DNA of 64,000 nt from positions 682,001 through 746,000 of the forward strand of contig NZ_CP100595.1 of the NCBI RefSeq assembly GCF_024267655.1, written 5' to 3'. Under the pieces are notes generated by a model, which was given only the letters and a program-made list of their open reading frames with translations, made no database searches and was not told the origin of the DNA. Positions 63,052 to 64,000 of this stretch are shown one piece after another. The stretch comes from Arcobacter roscoffensis (lineage in GTDB: Bacteria; Campylobacterota; Campylobacteria; Campylobacterales; Arcobacteraceae). The stretch's first letter is position 1. The number at the start of each line of letters is the position of its first letter. The translations under genes were made by a program, and so were the position numbers.

Positions 63052-63696
63052 TTAAATTCTACTCATTAAGCTTTTCCAAGCTTTTAGATTATTTCTTCCC
63101 ATTTTAACTGAACCTTTGTTTTTTGCTTGCCATAGACCACTTGCATTAAAACTATAAATTGGTTTTAAATCTTTTCTTTTGGAAGCAAGTTTTAGTTTTT
63201 TGTTAATATTGTCTAAAACAATAGGTGTTGCCCCTGGTTTATGATAATAAGTTAAAACCATATGAGCTTGGTCATATTTACTATTTCTTTTTTGATAAAT
63301 TACATATGTAATTCTAAGTTTTTCTTCAGGAATGCCAAGCTTTCTTAAACTAAAATATTTAGCAATAGCAAAGTCTTCACAATCTCCTGCACCTGTACCC
63401 ATAAATTCAAAAGGTGTTGCCCAATAGTCTTTTTTTCTCCAGTGTCTTGGATCAGTTTTATATTTTATTTTATTAAAAAAATCATTTACATTTTTAAGCT
63501 TATAAAGTATTTTTTCATTTTGGTTTTTTTGAAGCATTTTATCCCAAAGTTCGACTCTTTTTTGGGCTCTATCTCCATATTTGTTTTTTACTTGTTTTAG
63601 CTTTGAGTTTGTAATAAATTGTGTTGAGGTTGCAGTTGAGTTTATTATAAGTAAAAAGAAGAGGGTGATTGAACTGTAAAGTAATACTTTTCTCAA
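63052..63696 (-). CDS. lapG: LapG-like periplasmic cysteine protease
   Basis: A 214-residue transglutaminase-like cysteine proteinase (BTLCP). Signal helix about 1-22. The catalytic triad is visible: C106 in GTGAGDCEDFAIAKYF, H145 in YDQAHMVLTYY, D162 in IVLDNINKKL. Acidic residues flanking C106 (D105, E107, D108) match the calcium site expected in LapG. LapG cuts the N-terminus of a giant LapA-type adhesin, releasing the cell from a surface, and is held by LapD when c-di-GMP is high. The adhesin itself is not in the window. Confidence 0.9.
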   Translation of the reverse strand: MRKVLLYSSITLFFLLIINSTATSTQFITNSKLKQVKNKYGDRAQKRVELWDKMLQKNQNEKILYKLKNVNDFFNKIKYKTDPRHWRKKDYWATPFEFMGTGAGDCEDFAIAKYFSLRKLGIPEEKLRITYVIYQKRNSKYDQAHMVLTYYHKPGATPIVLDNINKKLKLASKRKDLKPIYSFNASGLWQAKNKGSVKMGRNNLKAWKSLMSRI

Positions 63697-63741
63697 AACC
63701 CGCTCCTTTTTATTTTATTTTATAGTATATGTCTTTAAAAT

Positions 63742-64000
63742 CTATTTTAAAAGAGCTTTGATTGATTCTTCATCAATTTTTTCATCACTATATTTAATAG
63801 CGATAATTCTTTCAGTATTGTTTAAGTACCACTCATCAATACCTTCATGTTCTAAGTTATCTTTTTTATCTAAGTTGTATTCATCCATCGAAAGATATAC
63901 AAATCTTTTCTTTGTTGGATTTGGCATAGTAATAATTAATATTGCCCATGCTACACAAACAATTGCAATAGCTATTACTATAGCAGTTAATGAAGCATTT
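63742..64000 (-). CDS. Partial single-pass membrane protein, N-terminus beyond the window
   Basis: The reading frame stays open to the window edge, so the ATG at 63927 is probably internal. Upstream of it the frame encodes a hydrophobic stretch (ASLTAIVIAIAIVCVAWAIL), followed by MPNPTKKRFVYLSMDEYNL and an acidic C-terminus. The visible part is at least 85 residues: one membrane helix plus a cytoplasmic domain of about 60. It precedes lapG by 45 bp in the same direction. I do not recognise it. Confidence 0.6.
   Translation of the reverse strand, partial: NASLTAIVIAIAIVCVAWAILIITMPNPTKKRFVYLSMDEYNLDKKDNLEHEGIDEWYLNNTERIIAIKYSDEKIDEESIKALLK

Overview
The window looks like a chromosomal segment of a free-living Campylobacterota, most likely of the Arcobacter group. 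Base composition is very AT-rich and codons are A/T-ending. Several gene orders match what I know from Campylobacter and Arcobacter: rpsB-tsf-ABC ATPase-acidic protein-gmk, nfu-hypothetical-murE, and ccoI-ccoS. Signalling proteins are very abundant. Two DNA synthesis/translation housekeeping clusters alternate with respiration, metal, redox and c-di-GMP genes. No CRISPR array, prophage, rRNA operon or complete insertion sequence was seen.

Layout. 1-9.4 kb (all minus strand): acetate symporter actP with its small partner, a DnaQ-like exonuclease coupled to a cNMP/CBS/DUF294 protein, a second sodium:solute symporter with its DUF4212 subunit, and a two-component system. 9.5-10.65 kb: twelve tRNA genes (Asp, Val, Glu, Lys, three each), two of the three quartets being an apparently perfect tandem duplication, read from one near-consensus promoter. 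10.6-17.9 kb: pncC, mqo, then ileS, a 36-codon membrane ORF, nfu, a conserved hypothetical gene and murE. 17.9-24.4 kb (minus): a response regulator/histidine kinase pair followed by a MoxR-DUF58-DUF4381-VWA (Bat-like) operon. 24.4-27.2 kb: a Fur-box-preceded TonB receptor/PepSY operon.

27.2-28.3 kb is the only accessory-looking stretch: a small gene followed by an integron attC-like site, then a REP/RAYT-like imperfect hairpin and a doubtful short ORF. 28.3-32.4 kb: rpsB (with a possible pseudoknotted leader), tsf, ABC ATPase, acidic protein, gmk. 32.4-41.2 kb: a receiver-GGDEF-EAL protein, copper P-type ATPase ccoI and ccoS, cytochrome c553, an orphan ABC ATPase, hemH, and the AmmeMemoRadiSam genes, in which the radical SAM and Memo proteins are fused. 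41.2-46.4 kb: a YdcF-like protein, znuCB-like metal ABC genes, and a large two-SBP/PAS/GGDEF cyclase. 46.6-54.7 kb: cvfB-like, tpx, msrPQ (msrP ribosome-binding site buried in a long hairpin), a candidate small RNA, a UvrD/Rep helicase, valS. 54.7-64 kb: a lipoprotein, a histidine kinase, an RND pump, and a LapD/LapG pair that should control a surface adhesin by c-di-GMP.

Functional threads. One cyclase with an intact GGEEF and I-site, one receiver-EAL likely to be a phosphodiesterase, and one catalytically degenerate LapD receptor give a partial c-di-GMP make/break/read set. Metal handling recurs (Fur-type TonB receptor, CcoI copper, Znu-like ABC, ferrochelatase, Memo). Peroxide and methionine sulfoxide repair (tpx, msrPQ) are adjacent. 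The strongest candidates for new biology are the msrP hairpin, the unannotated small RNA, the rpsB leader, the attC-like cassette and the fused AmrS-AmrB enzyme. No wholly new multi-gene system could be demonstrated from sequence alone.
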